Source of the DNA: Mesorhizobium sp. C432A
Lineage (GTDB): Bacteria; Pseudomonadota; Alphaproteobacteria; Rhizobiales; Rhizobiaceae
Assembly: GCF_030323145.1 (NCBI RefSeq)
Contig: NZ_CP100470.1
Location: 5,869,001 to 5,933,000 of the forward strand
DNA length: 64,000 nucleotides
Direction of reading: 5' to 3'
Part shown: positions 1 to 8,853 of the stretch, one piece after another
Layout of the letters: the number at the start of each line of letters is the position of its first letter
Numbering within the stretch: position 1 is the first letter of the stretch
Notes under the pieces: model-generated
The model's database searches: none
What the model was told of the DNA's origin: nothing
What the model saw: only the letters and a program-made list of their open reading frames with translations
Program-made: the position numbers and the translations under genes

Positions 1-1068
1 GAGAGCGTCACCAGCCATCTGCCGAATGCCGAGATGATGGTGAGGCGCGAGCCGCTCGGCGTTGTCGGCGTCGTCACGCCCTGGAATTTTCCGGCGGCGA
101 TGCTGACCCGCAAGGCGGCCGCCGCACTCGCCGCCGGCTGCACCATCGTCGCACACCCGTCCTCGGAGACGCCGCTGTCGGCGCTGGCGCTGGCTGAACT
201 CGGCGAGCGCGCCGGCCTGCCCGCCGGTGTCTTCAACGTCATCACCGGCAAGGCAGCGACGATCGTCGGGCGCATGTGCGAAGACCCGCGCGTCCGCGCC
301 ATGAGTTTTACCGGCTCGACGGAGATCGGCCGGTTGATCGCCGCACAGTGTGCTCCGACGATGAAGCGGCTGGTGATGGAGCTTGGCGGCCATGCGCCGC
401 TGATCGTCTTTGCCGACGCCGATGTCGACAACGCAGTGAGCATTGCCATCGATGCCAAGTTTGCAACGTCAGGCCAGGACTGCCTTGCCGCCAACCGCAT
501 CTATGTCCAGCGCCCGATCTACGATCGCTTCTGCGCCGCCTTTGCCGAGCGCATCGAGGCGCTGCGGACCGGCAATGGGCTTGTCGAAAAGATCGATATC
601 GGACCGCTGATGCATGAGCGCGCCGTGACCAAGGTCGAGGAACAGGTCGCCGATGCCGTCGCCCATGGCGCGCGCTGCCTCACCGGCGGCAAGCGACATC
701 AGGCCGGGCCGCTGTTCTATCAGCCGACGTTGCTGGTCGATGTCACTGATGAGGCGCTGATCATGCGCGAGGAGACTTTCGGGCCGGTCGCCGCCGTCAC
801 GCCGTTCGACAGTGAGGACGAAGTGACCGCCCGCGCCAACGCCACCGAATACGGCCTCGTCGCCTATGTCGTTACCGAGAACGGCGCCCGCCAGCAGCGC
901 CTGGGCCGCGCGCTCGACTACGGCATGGTCGCCATCAACCGCGTCAAGATCACCGGCGCGCCGATCCCCTTCGGCGGCGTCAAGCAGTCCGGCATCGGGC
1001 GCGAAGGCTCGCGCCACGGGCTCGAAGCTTTCACCGATCTCAAATATCTCTGTTTAGATGTGGCTTAG
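1..1068 (+). CDS. NAD(P)-dependent aldehyde dehydrogenase, succinate-semialdehyde dehydrogenase type (5' partial)
   Basis: Oxidises an aldehyde, probably a semialdehyde, to the acid with NAD(P)+ in the cytoplasm. The reading frame is open from base 1, so the N-terminus lies outside the window; about 355 residues remain of a usual 480-490. Visible motifs are the PWNFP cofactor-loop segment, FTGSTEIG, the general-base glutamate in MELGGHAP, and the catalytic cysteine in GQDCLAANR (codon near 481). The sequence most resembles GabD-type succinate-semialdehyde dehydrogenases, but substrate cannot be read from it. The class III aminotransferase 30 bp downstream suggests a transamination-then-oxidation pair acting on an amine or omega-amino acid. 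Confidence 0.9.
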   Translation, partial: ESVTSHLPNAEMMVRREPLGVVGVVTPWNFPAAMLTRKAAAALAAGCTIVAHPSSETPLSALALAELGERAGLPAGVFNVITGKAATIVGRMCEDPRVRAMSFTGSTEIGRLIAAQCAPTMKRLVMELGGHAPLIVFADADVDNAVSIAIDAKFATSGQDCLAANRIYVQRPIYDRFCAAFAERIEALRTGNGLVEKIDIGPLMHERAVTKVEEQVADAVAHGARCLTGGKRHQAGPLFYQPTLLVDVTDEALIMREETFGPVAAVTPFDSEDEVTARANATEYGLVAYVVTENGARQQRLGRALDYGMVAINRVKITGAPIPFGGVKQSGIGREGSRHGLEAFTDLKYLCLDVA

Positions 1069-1098
1069 GCCTCACCCGGATTTCTCAAGGAGTCAAAA

Positions 1099-2478
1099 AT
1101 GCTCGACCAATCCAACGAACTCAACGCTTGGGATCGCGACCATTTCTTCCATCCCTCGACCCATATGGGCACACACGCACGCGGAGAATCGCCCACGCGT
1201 ATCATGGCCGGCGGTGAAGGCGTCACCGTCTGGGACAACAATGGCAAGAAGAGTATCGATGCCTTTGCCGGGCTCTATTGCGTCAATGTCGGCTATGGCC
1301 GCCAGAAGATCGCTGACGCCATCGCCACCCAGGCGAAGAACCTCGCCTACTATCACGCCTATGTCGGCCACGGCACCGAGGCGTCGATCACGCTGGCCAA
1401 GATGATCATCGACCGCGCGCCGAAGGGCATGTCGAGGGTCTATTTCGGCCTCTCCGGTTCCGACGCTAACGAAACCAACATCAAGCTGATCTGGTACTAC
1501 AACAATGTGCTGGGCCGGCCGGAGAAGAAGAAGATCATCTCGCGCTGGCGCGGCTATCACGGCTCGGGCGTGATGACGGGATCACTGACCGGGCTCGACC
1601 TGTTCCACAATGCCTTCGACCTGCCGCGCGCACCGGTCCTGCACACCGAGGCGCCCTATTATTTCCGCCGCGCCGACCGCTCGATGAGCGAGGAGCAGTT
1701 CTCGCAGCATTGCGCCGACAAGCTTGAGGAGATGATCCTGGCAGAAGGTCCCGAAACCGTCGCCGCTTTCATCGGCGAGCCGATTCTCGGCACTGGCGGC
1801 ATCGTGCCGCCGCCGGCCGGCTACTGGGAGAAGATCCAGGCGGTGCTGAAGAAGTATGACGTGCTGCTGGTCGCCGACGAGGTGGTGACGGGCTTCGGCC
1901 GTCTGGGCACCATGTTCGGCTCCGACCATTACGGCATCAAGCCAGACCTCATCACCATCGCCAAGGGGCTGACCTCGGCCTATGCGCCGCTGTCGGGCGT
2001 CATCGTCGCCGACAAGATGTGGCAGGTGCTGGTGCAGGGCTCCGACAAGCTCGGTTCGCTCGGCCATGGCTGGACTTATGCGGCGCATCCGATCTGCGTC
2101 GCCGCAGGTGTCGCCAATCTCGAACTGATCGACGAGATGGACCTGGTGACAAACGCCGATGAGACGGGCGCCTATTTCCGCGCCGAACTGGCCAAGGCCG
2201 TCGGCGGTCACAGACATGTCGGCGACGTGCGCGGCGATGGCATGCTGGCGGCAGTCGAATTTGTCGCCGACAAGGACGACCGGGTGTTCTTCGACGCCTC
2301 GCTCAAGATCGGGCCCCAAGTGGCGACAGCACTTGCCGCCAGCGGCGTCATCGGCCGCGCCATGCCGCAGGGCGACATACTAGGCTTCGCGCCGCCGCTC
2401 TGCCTGACGCGTGAGGAAGCCGACATCGTCGTTTCGAAAACCGCCGATGCCGTCAACAGCGTGTTTTCCAATCTCTGA
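1099..2478 (+). CDS. Class III PLP-dependent aminotransferase (omega-amino acid/amine:pyruvate type)
   Basis: Transfers an amino group from an omega-amino acid or primary amine to a 2-oxo acid, giving an aldehyde. The 459-residue length is normal for the family. Fold type I landmarks are present: SGSDANETNIKL in the cofactor phosphate region, the LVADEVVTGFGR motif with the PLP-ring aspartate, and the Schiff-base lysine in TIAKGLTSAYAPL. The start is fixed by AAGGAG seven bases upstream of the ATG. It lies between an aldehyde dehydrogenase and an alcohol dehydrogenase in the same direction, consistent with aldehyde production from an amine. The true substrate (beta-alanine, taurine, GABA, polyamine) is not determined. 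Confidence 0.9.
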   Translation: MLDQSNELNAWDRDHFFHPSTHMGTHARGESPTRIMAGGEGVTVWDNNGKKSIDAFAGLYCVNVGYGRQKIADAIATQAKNLAYYHAYVGHGTEASITLAKMIIDRAPKGMSRVYFGLSGSDANETNIKLIWYYNNVLGRPEKKKIISRWRGYHGSGVMTGSLTGLDLFHNAFDLPRAPVLHTEAPYYFRRADRSMSEEQFSQHCADKLEEMILAEGPETVAAFIGEPILGTGGIVPPPAGYWEKIQAVLKKYDVLLVADEVVTGFGRLGTMFGSDHYGIKPDLITIAKGLTSAYAPLSGVIVADKMWQVLVQGSDKLGSLGHGWTYAAHPICVAAGVANLELIDEMDLVTNADETGAYFRAELAKAVGGHRHVGDVRGDGMLAAVEFVADKDDRVFFDASLKIGPQVATALAASGVIGRAMPQGDILGFAPPLCLTREEADIVVSKTADAVNSVFSNL

Positions 2479-2486
2479 GATCGACC

Positions 2487-3590
2487 ATGAATGCCATCAC
2501 CAAGACCCTCCCCGCCACCATGGCCGCCGTGCTGCTCACCGGGCATGGCGGACCGGAAAAGCTCGTCTATCGCAGCGATGTGAAAGTGCCTGTGCCTGCC
2601 GCCGGCGAGGTGCTGGTTAAGGTCAGCGCTTGCGGTATGAACAACACCGATGTCTGGGTACGCCAGGGCGCCTATGGCACGGAGGAGGACGCTGCCGCCG
2701 TGTCGACGTGGCGGCGGCAAGGCAACACGCTTACCTTCCCGCGCATCCAGGGCACCGACACGGTCGGCACCATCGCTGCCGTCGGCGAAGGCGTTTCCCC
2801 GGGCCGTATCGGCGAACGGGTAATGGTCGATTTTTCGATCTACAACCGCGACGACGATTCCCTCGCCGACATCGACTATATGGGCCACGGTCGCGATGGC
2901 GGGTATGCCGAGTACCAGACAGTGCCGGCCGAGAACGCTCATGTCGTCGACACCGGGATGAGCGACATCGAACTCGCCACTTTCTGCTGCGCCTACCTCA
3001 CCGGCGAGCAGATGCTGGAACGCGCCGGGCTGAAAGCCGGCGAGCGCGTGCTGGTCACGGGCGCCTCAGGCGGCGTCGGTTCCGGCATCGTGCAGCTGGC
3101 GCGGGCGCGCGGCGCCATTCCCTACGCCGTCGTCGGCAAGGGCAAGGAGCAGGCGGTGCGCGACATCGGCGCCGAAGCGGTTATTACCCGTGGGGTTGCC
3201 GATCTTCCCGCCGCCGTGAATGAAGCCACTGGCGGCCAGCCGATCGATGTGGTCGCCGATCTCGTCGGCGGCGCGATCTTCAACGACCTCTTGCGCATCC
3301 TGAGGCCCGAAGGCCGCTACACCACCGCCGGCGCGATTGCCGGTCCGGTTGTGCAGCTCGATCTCCGGACCATGTATCTGAAGCAGCTGCAACTGCACGG
3401 ATCGAGCCAGGGGACGCGCGCCGACTTCCGCCGCATCGTTGGATACATCGAAGCGAAGAAAATCCGGCCGCTGGTCGGCGGTGTCTACAAACTGTCCGAT
3501 TTCCACAAGGCGCAGGCCGACTTCATCGCCAAGGATTTCGTCGGCAAGCTGGTGGTTGTGCCGGACGCCATGTGGAACATCCGCGCATAA
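2487..3590 (+). CDS. MDR-superfamily zinc-type alcohol dehydrogenase / quinone oxidoreductase
   Basis: NAD(P)H-dependent oxidoreductase of the medium-chain family, 367 residues. The N-terminal GroES-like half has the GEVLVKVSACGMNNTD segment; the Rossmann half carries VTGASGGVGSG in the glycine-rich nucleotide motif. The structural-zinc cysteine cluster of classical alcohol dehydrogenases is not evident, so a quinone-reductase or acryloyl-CoA-reductase-like role is as likely as alcohol oxidation. The gene starts eight bases after the aminotransferase stop and probably shares its transcript. The upstream Shine-Dalgarno sequence is weak, suggesting translational coupling. Substrate unknown. Confidence 0.85.
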   Translation: MNAITKTLPATMAAVLLTGHGGPEKLVYRSDVKVPVPAAGEVLVKVSACGMNNTDVWVRQGAYGTEEDAAAVSTWRRQGNTLTFPRIQGTDTVGTIAAVGEGVSPGRIGERVMVDFSIYNRDDDSLADIDYMGHGRDGGYAEYQTVPAENAHVVDTGMSDIELATFCCAYLTGEQMLERAGLKAGERVLVTGASGGVGSGIVQLARARGAIPYAVVGKGKEQAVRDIGAEAVITRGVADLPAAVNEATGGQPIDVVADLVGGAIFNDLLRILRPEGRYTTAGAIAGPVVQLDLRTMYLKQLQLHGSSQGTRADFRRIVGYIEAKKIRPLVGGVYKLSDFHKAQADFIAKDFVGKLVVVPDAMWNIRA

Positions 3591-3602
3591 CGGCTCCCAA
3601 CG

Positions 3603-3828
3603 TCAGAGCGCGTCGTAAACGGCATCAATCAACACCTTGCGGCGTGGATCGACGTCGTCGAAACCCAGCATGCGGTTGGTGACGTAGCCGAATCCGACAC
3701 CGGCGCCGGGATCGGCAAAATCGAGGGCGCCGCCCCCAGCCGCCATGGCCGAGGGATTGCGGCGACGCGCGGCTGGCATAGGCGGCGTCCTCGAGCTGAA
3801 AGCCGGCGGCGAATTGCCGGCGCTTGAG
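3603..3828 (-). pseudogene. C-terminal remnant of a beta-lactamase-family serine hydrolase/esterase, frameshifted
   Basis: On the minus strand two adjacent frames together encode the tail of a class C beta-lactamase/EstB-like hydrolase. The first (about 3828 to 3738) gives a stretch ending ASPQSLGHGGWG. The second (to the stop at 3603) gives ALDFADPGAGVGFGYVTNRM and ends DPRRKVLIDAVYDAL. Joined, they reproduce the family HGG-(x)-LGFADPxxGxGFGYVxNRM block. The switch falls in a run of five C at 3733-3737, so one base has been gained or lost there. The N-terminal some 300 residues, including the SxxK active site, are absent, and the frame is closed by TGA at 3856-3858. This is a relic between two transcribed blocks and is not expected to be functional. 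Confidence 0.72.
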
Positions 3829-3957
3829 ACATAGCGCGCATGAGGCGAACCGGAATCATCGCAACGAATGCAAGCCACAGGCCGGCAACCAGACCCTGCA
3901 TCTTGACAGACGAGGCGAAAGCCAAAAGAGTGAAACCGGTTTCACTGGGGATCGCCG

Positions 3958-4629
3958 GTGCATTTCGATCTGTCCATTCTGCTCCCGCATCTGGGTTTTC
4001 TGGCGCGCGGCGCCGAACTTACGGCGGCGGCTTGCGCGCTGTCGCTGGTGGGAAGCGTCGTCATGGGCGCGTTGGTGGCGATCGCACGCACCTCCGCCTC
4101 GGCACTGCTTCGACGGATCGCCTTCGTCTACGTCGATCTCTTCCGCAATGTGCCGTTCATCGTCCAGCTGTTCTTCTTCTATTACGGCCTGCCCGAGCTC
4201 GGCATTTACATCGACGCCTTCACCACCGGCGTCGTGGCGCTTTCCATTGCCGGCGGCGCCTATGCCTCCGACATCATTCGAGCCGGCATCCTCGCCATCG
4301 ACCAGGGCATCATCGACGCCGCTGAAGTGAGCGGCCTGTCCAGGCGCAAGATCTTTACCCGCATCGTGCTGCCGATTGCGCTGCGCACCTCCGTGCGACC
4401 GCTCGGATCCGTGCTCATCAACATGATCCTTACGTCCTCGATCCTCTCGACCATCACGCTCAACGAGCTCACCGGCTCAGCCCAGATCGTGGTCTCGCAG
4501 ACCTATCGGCCCTTCGAGGTCTATGTGGTGCTGCTCTGTGCCTATGCGGCCCTGACTTATCTGGTTTCGCTGGGCGTCACCCTGCTCCACCGCCATCTCA
4601 ATCGGGACATGATGGAGGCGGTCGGCTGA
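3958..4629 (+). CDS. Amino-acid ABC transporter permease (HisM/GlnP family)
   Basis: Inner-membrane permease of a polar-amino-acid-type (PAAT) importer, 223 residues with several hydrophobic segments. The EAA loop that contacts the ATPase is recognisable around DAAEVSGLSRRKIFTRIVLP. The conserved DLFRNVPFIVQLFF block is typical of the family. The start is a GTG preceded by GGGGAT. The stop overlaps the ATG of the second permease (ATGA), indicating one operon with the partner permease, ATPase, hydrolase and binding protein that follow. Substrate is inferred only from the neighbours. Confidence 0.92.
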   Translation: MHFDLSILLPHLGFLARGAELTAAACALSLVGSVVMGALVAIARTSASALLRRIAFVYVDLFRNVPFIVQLFFFYYGLPELGIYIDAFTTGVVALSIAGGAYASDIIRAGILAIDQGIIDAAEVSGLSRRKIFTRIVLPIALRTSVRPLGSVLINMILTSSILSTITLNELTGSAQIVVSQTYRPFEVYVVLLCAYAALTYLVSLGVTLLHRHLNRDMMEAVG

Positions 4630-5288
4630 TGCGGTTCAGCGATTTCACCTCCTACGACCTGATCCTGCTGGCGCAAGGTCTCGGCACCAACGTCGCGCTG
4701 TTTCTCGTCACCTCTCTGATTGGCCTGAGCTGGGCGCTGGTGCGGTTCTACCGTGTGCCGGTTCTGGCCCAGGTCGTCACCTTCCTGTCGGAGCTGTTGA
4801 AGAACTCGCCGGTGTTGGTGCAGCTGTTCCTGGTGTTCTTCGGCCTGCCGGCGCTGTTGCATATAAGGGTGACGCCGGTCACCGCAGCGACCATCACTCT
4901 GTCGGCGAACACCGCGGCATTCGTCTATGTCATCGCGGTCTCGGCGATCGAGTCGATCGAACGCGAGCAGGTCGAGGCCGCGCGTGTCTTCGGCCTGACC
5001 CGGTGGCAGGTCCTGCGCCATATCGTTTCGCCCCAGGCTGCCGCCTTCGCGGTCGGCCCGCTCGTCGCGCTGCTGGTCAACCAGCTTCAGGTGACGTCGC
5101 TGATTTCTGTCATCGGCGTCGTCGACCTGACCAAGATTGGCCACATCCTCAACATGCGAACCTTGAAGCCGTTCGTGGTCTGGACCGTCGTCGGGCTGCT
5201 CTACTATGGCGCGGCAAAGCTGGTCGCCCTGCTTGGCGAGCGTCTTGAAAACCGCCTGCGGGCGCACAGCGCCTGGCGGGGGCTTTAA
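4629..5288 (+). CDS. Amino-acid ABC transporter permease (second subunit)
   Basis: Second membrane subunit of the PAAT importer, 219 residues. The family block ELLKNSPVLVQLFLVFFGLP is present, as is the EAA-loop region EAARVFGLTRWQVLRHIVSP. The ATG overlaps the stop of the preceding permease and the stop lies one base before the ATPase start, so the three are translationally coupled. The two permeases are paralogous and probably form a heterodimer. Confidence 0.92.
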   Translation: MRFSDFTSYDLILLAQGLGTNVALFLVTSLIGLSWALVRFYRVPVLAQVVTFLSELLKNSPVLVQLFLVFFGLPALLHIRVTPVTAATITLSANTAAFVYVIAVSAIESIEREQVEAARVFGLTRWQVLRHIVSPQAAAFAVGPLVALLVNQLQVTSLISVIGVVDLTKIGHILNMRTLKPFVVWTVVGLLYYGAAKLVALLGERLENRLRAHSAWRGL

Positions 5289-5289
5289 C

Positions 5290-6024
5290 ATGCTCAAGAT
5301 CGAAAACGTGCACAAAGCGTTCGGCGAGGTCACTGTGCTGGACGGCGTCGACCTGACGATCGCGCCCGGCGAAGTGGTCTCGATCCTCGGGTCGTCGGGG
5401 TCCGGCAAGTCGACACTGATCCGTTGCATCAACGGCCTCGAAAAGCTGAAGTCGGGCCGCATCACGGTCGACGATTTCGATGTCAGCAAGCCGAAGGAGC
5501 TGGCCGAGGCGCGCAAGCGCTCAGGCACCGTCTTCCAGCTGTTCAACCTCTATCCGCATATGAGCGCGCTTCAGAACATTACGCTCGCCCCGATCGAGGT
5601 GCTGAAGATGCCGCGCCCTGAGGCCGAGGCGCTGGCGCGCAAGCTGCTCGAGTCCGTCGGCCTCGCCGATCGGGCCAACGCCTACCCGGCGCAGTTGTCG
5701 GGCGGGCAGCGCCAGCGTGTCGGCATCTGCCGGGCGCTCGCCATGCAGCCGCGCTATCTGCTGCTCGATGAAGTGACCAGCGCGCTCGACCCGGAAATGA
5801 CTTCCGAGGTGCTGGCCATCCTGGCAAAGCTCGCCGCGCAAGGCACGACGATGCTGTTCGTCACCCACGAGATCGAATTCGCGCGCGAGATTTCCAACCG
5901 CATCGTCTTCCTCGACAAGGGCAGGCTGGTGGTCGATCTGCCAACGGATCGTTTCTTCGCCGCGGACGGCGGCCGGGCGCAGCCGCGGGTTGCGCAGTTT
6001 CTCTCCAAGATGCGCAAGGACTAG
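5290..6024 (+). CDS. Amino-acid ABC transporter ATP-binding protein
   Basis: ATPase subunit of the importer, 244 residues. Walker A GSSGSGKS is at residues 34-41, the signature is LSGGQRQRV, Walker B is YLLLDEVTSALDP, and the switch histidine is in FVTHE. The frame is open further upstream inside the permease gene, but ATG 5290, directly after that gene's stop, gives the canonical N-terminus MLKIENVHKAFG and is preferred. The hydrolase gene follows after two bases, implying one polycistronic unit. Confidence 0.93.
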   Translation: MLKIENVHKAFGEVTVLDGVDLTIAPGEVVSILGSSGSGKSTLIRCINGLEKLKSGRITVDDFDVSKPKELAEARKRSGTVFQLFNLYPHMSALQNITLAPIEVLKMPRPEAEALARKLLESVGLADRANAYPAQLSGGQRQRVGICRALAMQPRYLLLDEVTSALDPEMTSEVLAILAKLAAQGTTMLFVTHEIEFAREISNRIVFLDKGRLVVDLPTDRFFAADGGRAQPRVAQFLSKMRKD

Positions 6025-6026
6025 GA

Positions 6027-6953
6027 ATGCTGCTGTTAGCCAACAACGAAGCATGGCCGGGATTCGAAACCTCGGTGCAAATGCTGCGCGATGGCGCCGT
6101 CAGCCTGGACGCGATGGTTGCCGGCATCGGCATGGTGGAGAAAGAGGTCAAGGTTCGCAGCGTCGGTTATGGCGGCTGGCCGAACATGCTGGGCGAGATG
6201 GAGTTCGACGCCGGCGTCATGGACGGCAATACAAGAGAGGTCGGTTCAGTCGGCGCCGTGCCAAGGACCTTGGCGGTCGCTGCCCTGGCGCAGCAGGTAA
6301 TGAAGCGCCTGCCGCATGTGATGCTGACCGGCGAAGGGGCGCGGCGCTTTGCCAGCGAAATCGGTTTTGCCGAAGACGAAGTCTTGTTCGAGGACAGCAA
6401 GCGCGTCTGGTGGGAGCGGCTGCAACAGGAACTCACACCGCAACAGCTGGCGAAATTCCCCGATATCGATCTGGCGCCGCTCAGCCGTACTATCACCGAT
6501 CCCGAGCGGGTCCGCGACACCACCGTGTTCCTGTCGGCGGATGCGCGGCGCGGCGTCCATGCCGCGAGTTCGACCTCGGGCTGGGCGTGGAAATATCCGG
6601 GCCGGCTCGGCGATTCTCCCATTCCCGGCGCAGGCTTTTACGCCGACAGCCGCTATGGCGCGGCGGCGTGCACCCATACCGGCGAGATGACGATGCGCTG
6701 CGCCACCGCACGGACCGTCGTGCTGGCCATGAAGCTTGGCCGATCCCTGTCGGATGCGGTCGCGCTGGCGGTCGAGGAACTGGCTGAACTCGACACCGGC
6801 TTCCTGGCCGGAGTGGTCATCCACGCCGTCGACGCCGAGCAGAACCACGAGGTGGTGAATTTCAGATGCGAGGGCGAGGTCCGCTACTGGCTCTGGAAGG
6901 ATTCCATGCCCGCACCCGAATTGCGGGCAGCAAAACGTGTCACTAGAAAATAA
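6027..6953 (+). CDS. N-terminal nucleophile asparaginase, glycosylasparaginase (aspartylglucosaminidase) family
   Basis: Likely cleaves an amide of an aspartyl compound, such as N4-(beta-N-acetylglucosaminyl)-L-asparagine or an isoaspartyl dipeptide. The 308-residue product shows family landmarks in order: VGYGGWPNMLGEMEFDAGVM, the autocleavage site RDT-TVFL with the probable nucleophile Thr165, GWAWKYPGRLGDSPIPGAG, and TGEMTMRC. No signal peptide is visible, so it should act in the cytoplasm. It sits between the ATPase and the binding protein of an amino-acid importer, which suggests that the imported solute is its substrate. Which amide is cleaved cannot be told from sequence. Confidence 0.88.
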   Translation: MLLLANNEAWPGFETSVQMLRDGAVSLDAMVAGIGMVEKEVKVRSVGYGGWPNMLGEMEFDAGVMDGNTREVGSVGAVPRTLAVAALAQQVMKRLPHVMLTGEGARRFASEIGFAEDEVLFEDSKRVWWERLQQELTPQQLAKFPDIDLAPLSRTITDPERVRDTTVFLSADARRGVHAASSTSGWAWKYPGRLGDSPIPGAGFYADSRYGAAACTHTGEMTMRCATARTVVLAMKLGRSLSDAVALAVEELAELDTGFLAGVVIHAVDAEQNHEVVNFRCEGEVRYWLWKDSMPAPELRAAKRVTRK

Positions 6954-6964
6954 GGAGAGGAACC

Positions 6965-7756
6965 ATGAAAACCGTAGTGCGTGCCTTCGCCGCGCTGGCC
7001 ATCGTGGCCGGTTCGGCTTTTCCGGCCCTTGCCGGCATGATTGACGACATCCGCTCACGCGGCACCATTCGCATCGGCGTATCGCTCGGCGGCGAGCCGA
7101 TCGGCTTTCGCGATGCACAAAACAACCCTGTCGGCTACGATGTCGATGTCGCGACGCTGCTGGCGCAAAAGCTCGGGGTGCCGGTCGAGTTCGTCGACGT
7201 CTCGGGCGATGCCCGTATTTCCATGCTGGTGTCGGGACAGATCGATGTCGCGGTCGCAAACACCTCGGCAACGCTCGAGCGGGCCAAGACCGTCAACTTC
7301 ACCATCCCCTACAACCGGGCCGGGCTGCGCGTCATCGTCCAGAAGGATGCCGGGATAACCGACCTCAAGGGGCTCGCCGGCAAGAAGGTTGTCGTCGGCC
7401 GCGGCACCACGGGCGAAACCTTCCTCAAGGCGGCCGTGCCGGAAGCAGAGCTCGTCTATGTCGACCAGTTCGCGCCCGACGGGGTTCTGCAGCTGCAACA
7501 GAAGCGCGTCGATGCGGCGATCGAGGATTCCTCGCTGCTCGATTACCTCGCGACCAAGACACCGAGCCTGGTGACGCTGCCTGGCCTCTATTCCAACGAT
7601 CCGATCGGCATCGCGGTCGCCAAGGGCGATCCCGAATTCGTCCGCTGGCTCGACATGTTCGTGTCCGACTTCATCCAGTCGGGCACCTATGAGACGACCT
7701 ACAAGAAGTGGTGGGGGCCGGACTCCAACCCGCCGGCGCTCAACCCGCTGTGGTGA
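6965..7756 (+). CDS. Periplasmic solute-binding protein, family 3 (amino-acid ABC importer)
   Basis: Captures the solute in the periplasm for the importer encoded just upstream. The 263-residue protein begins with a signal peptide ending near AFPALA. The mature part has the family 3 pattern RIGVSLGGEPIGFRD, YDVDVATLLAQKLG and VDAAIEDSSLLDYL. AAGGAGAGG lies upstream of the ATG. The stop overlaps the GTG of the LacI regulator, so transporter, hydrolase and regulator appear to be one operon. Confidence 0.92.
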   Translation: MKTVVRAFAALAIVAGSAFPALAGMIDDIRSRGTIRIGVSLGGEPIGFRDAQNNPVGYDVDVATLLAQKLGVPVEFVDVSGDARISMLVSGQIDVAVANTSATLERAKTVNFTIPYNRAGLRVIVQKDAGITDLKGLAGKKVVVGRGTTGETFLKAAVPEAELVYVDQFAPDGVLQLQQKRVDAAIEDSSLLDYLATKTPSLVTLPGLYSNDPIGIAVAKGDPEFVRWLDMFVSDFIQSGTYETTYKKWWGPDSNPPALNPLW

Positions 7757-8772
7757 CACCCACTACCGGTAACCGATCGGCGCACACTCGAGGCGCCGTC
7801 GCAACGATCGCCGATGTCGCGCGGCTGGCAGGCGTGTCGCGTGCCGCGGCCAGCCGTGCGCTGTCGAGCGGACCGCGACCGGTCTCGGCGGACAAACGCG
7901 AACGTGTCGTGCAGGCCGCCGCGCAGCTCGGCTACAAACCCAATCTCCTGGCGCAAAGCCTGACCACCAAGACCGTCAATCTGGTTGCCGTCGTGGTCAA
8001 CCACATTCACGACCTTTCAGATCTCGACCTGTTCGACCGGCTGCTCGACGCAATCCAGTCGATCGGCAAGCAGGTCATCCTCATCCGCATCGGCTCGGCG
8101 GAAGGGGTCGAGGATTTTCTGCGCAACGGCGTTGCCTATCATGTCGATGCCGCCGTGGTGTTCTCCGACTTTGCCGATGCAGCGACGGTGCGGCGCATGT
8201 TTCGCTCGGACCTGGTCATCATGCTGAACGGACTGCATGACGATCTGTCACCCACCGTCATTCCCGATGAAGGCGTCGGCATCGCCGAGGCCGTGGCGGA
8301 TGCGGCGGCCAAGCGCGTGCGCACGGCCAGCCTGCTGACCGGCCGTTCGTCCTCGCGCGTCGAACAGCTGCGCATCGGCCACTACCTCGGAGCGTTCCGG
8401 CATCATGGAATTGAACTGCTGCAGACGATCCAGGGAGACTATTCCTACGAGTCGGGTCATGCGGCGGCAGTCGGCCTGACGGAACGCGGCTGTCCAGATG
8501 CGGTCTTTTGTACGTCCGACGCGATGGCCATGGGTGTTCTGGATGTCTGCCGGGCGGATTTCCCCGACAACCGGCCCAGCCGCTTCCGCCTCTATGGCTT
8601 CGACAATGTGTCCCTGACCAATTTCTACGCCTACCCGATATCGTCAATCGGCTACGACAAATCAGACTATGTGGGTCATATCGTTGGCGCCCTCTCCAAT
8701 CCGCAGGTCTTCATGCCCGGCCAGCCGCCTGTCGTTATATTGACCCGGCTGATTTCGCGCTTGACCGCGTAA
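7753..8772 (+). CDS. LacI-family transcriptional regulator
   Basis: DNA-binding regulator of 339 residues. The N-terminal helix-turn-helix ATIADVARLAGVSRAAASRALS (split here around residues 17-38) is followed by the hinge and a periplasmic-binding-protein-like effector domain. The start is taken as GTG 7753, overlapping the TGA of the binding protein, because longer versions would run back inside that gene. LacI members usually sense sugars or nucleosides, which fits an importer and hydrolase for a glycosylated asparagine better than for a plain amino acid; this is inference. No operator was identified. Confidence 0.87.
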   Translation: MTPTTGNRSAHTRGAVATIADVARLAGVSRAAASRALSSGPRPVSADKRERVVQAAAQLGYKPNLLAQSLTTKTVNLVAVVVNHIHDLSDLDLFDRLLDAIQSIGKQVILIRIGSAEGVEDFLRNGVAYHVDAAVVFSDFADAATVRRMFRSDLVIMLNGLHDDLSPTVIPDEGVGIAEAVADAAAKRVRTASLLTGRSSSRVEQLRIGHYLGAFRHHGIELLQTIQGDYSYESGHAAAVGLTERGCPDAVFCTSDAMAMGVLDVCRADFPDNRPSRFRLYGFDNVSLTNFYAYPISSIGYDKSDYVGHIVGALSNPQVFMPGQPPVVILTRLISRLTA

Positions 8773-8793
8773 CTAGCGCCGATGTTGGACTGC

Positions 8794-8842
8794 TTGTCCG
8801 GCGTCGATCTCCCAGAGATCGAACGGAGATCGCGCCGGACAA
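8794..8842. terminator. Large stem-loop between convergent genes, probable bidirectional terminator
   Basis: Perfect 10-bp arms TTGTCCGGCG (8794-8803) and CGCCGGACAA (8833-8842) enclose a second perfect hairpin, CGATCTC-CCA-GAGATCG (8805-8821). It occupies the 81-bp gap between the LacI gene and the convergent binding-protein gene. There is no T run, so intrinsic termination is not certain; transcript-end stabilisation is the alternative. Confidence 0.55.
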
Positions 8843-8853
8843 TGTACCAGCGC

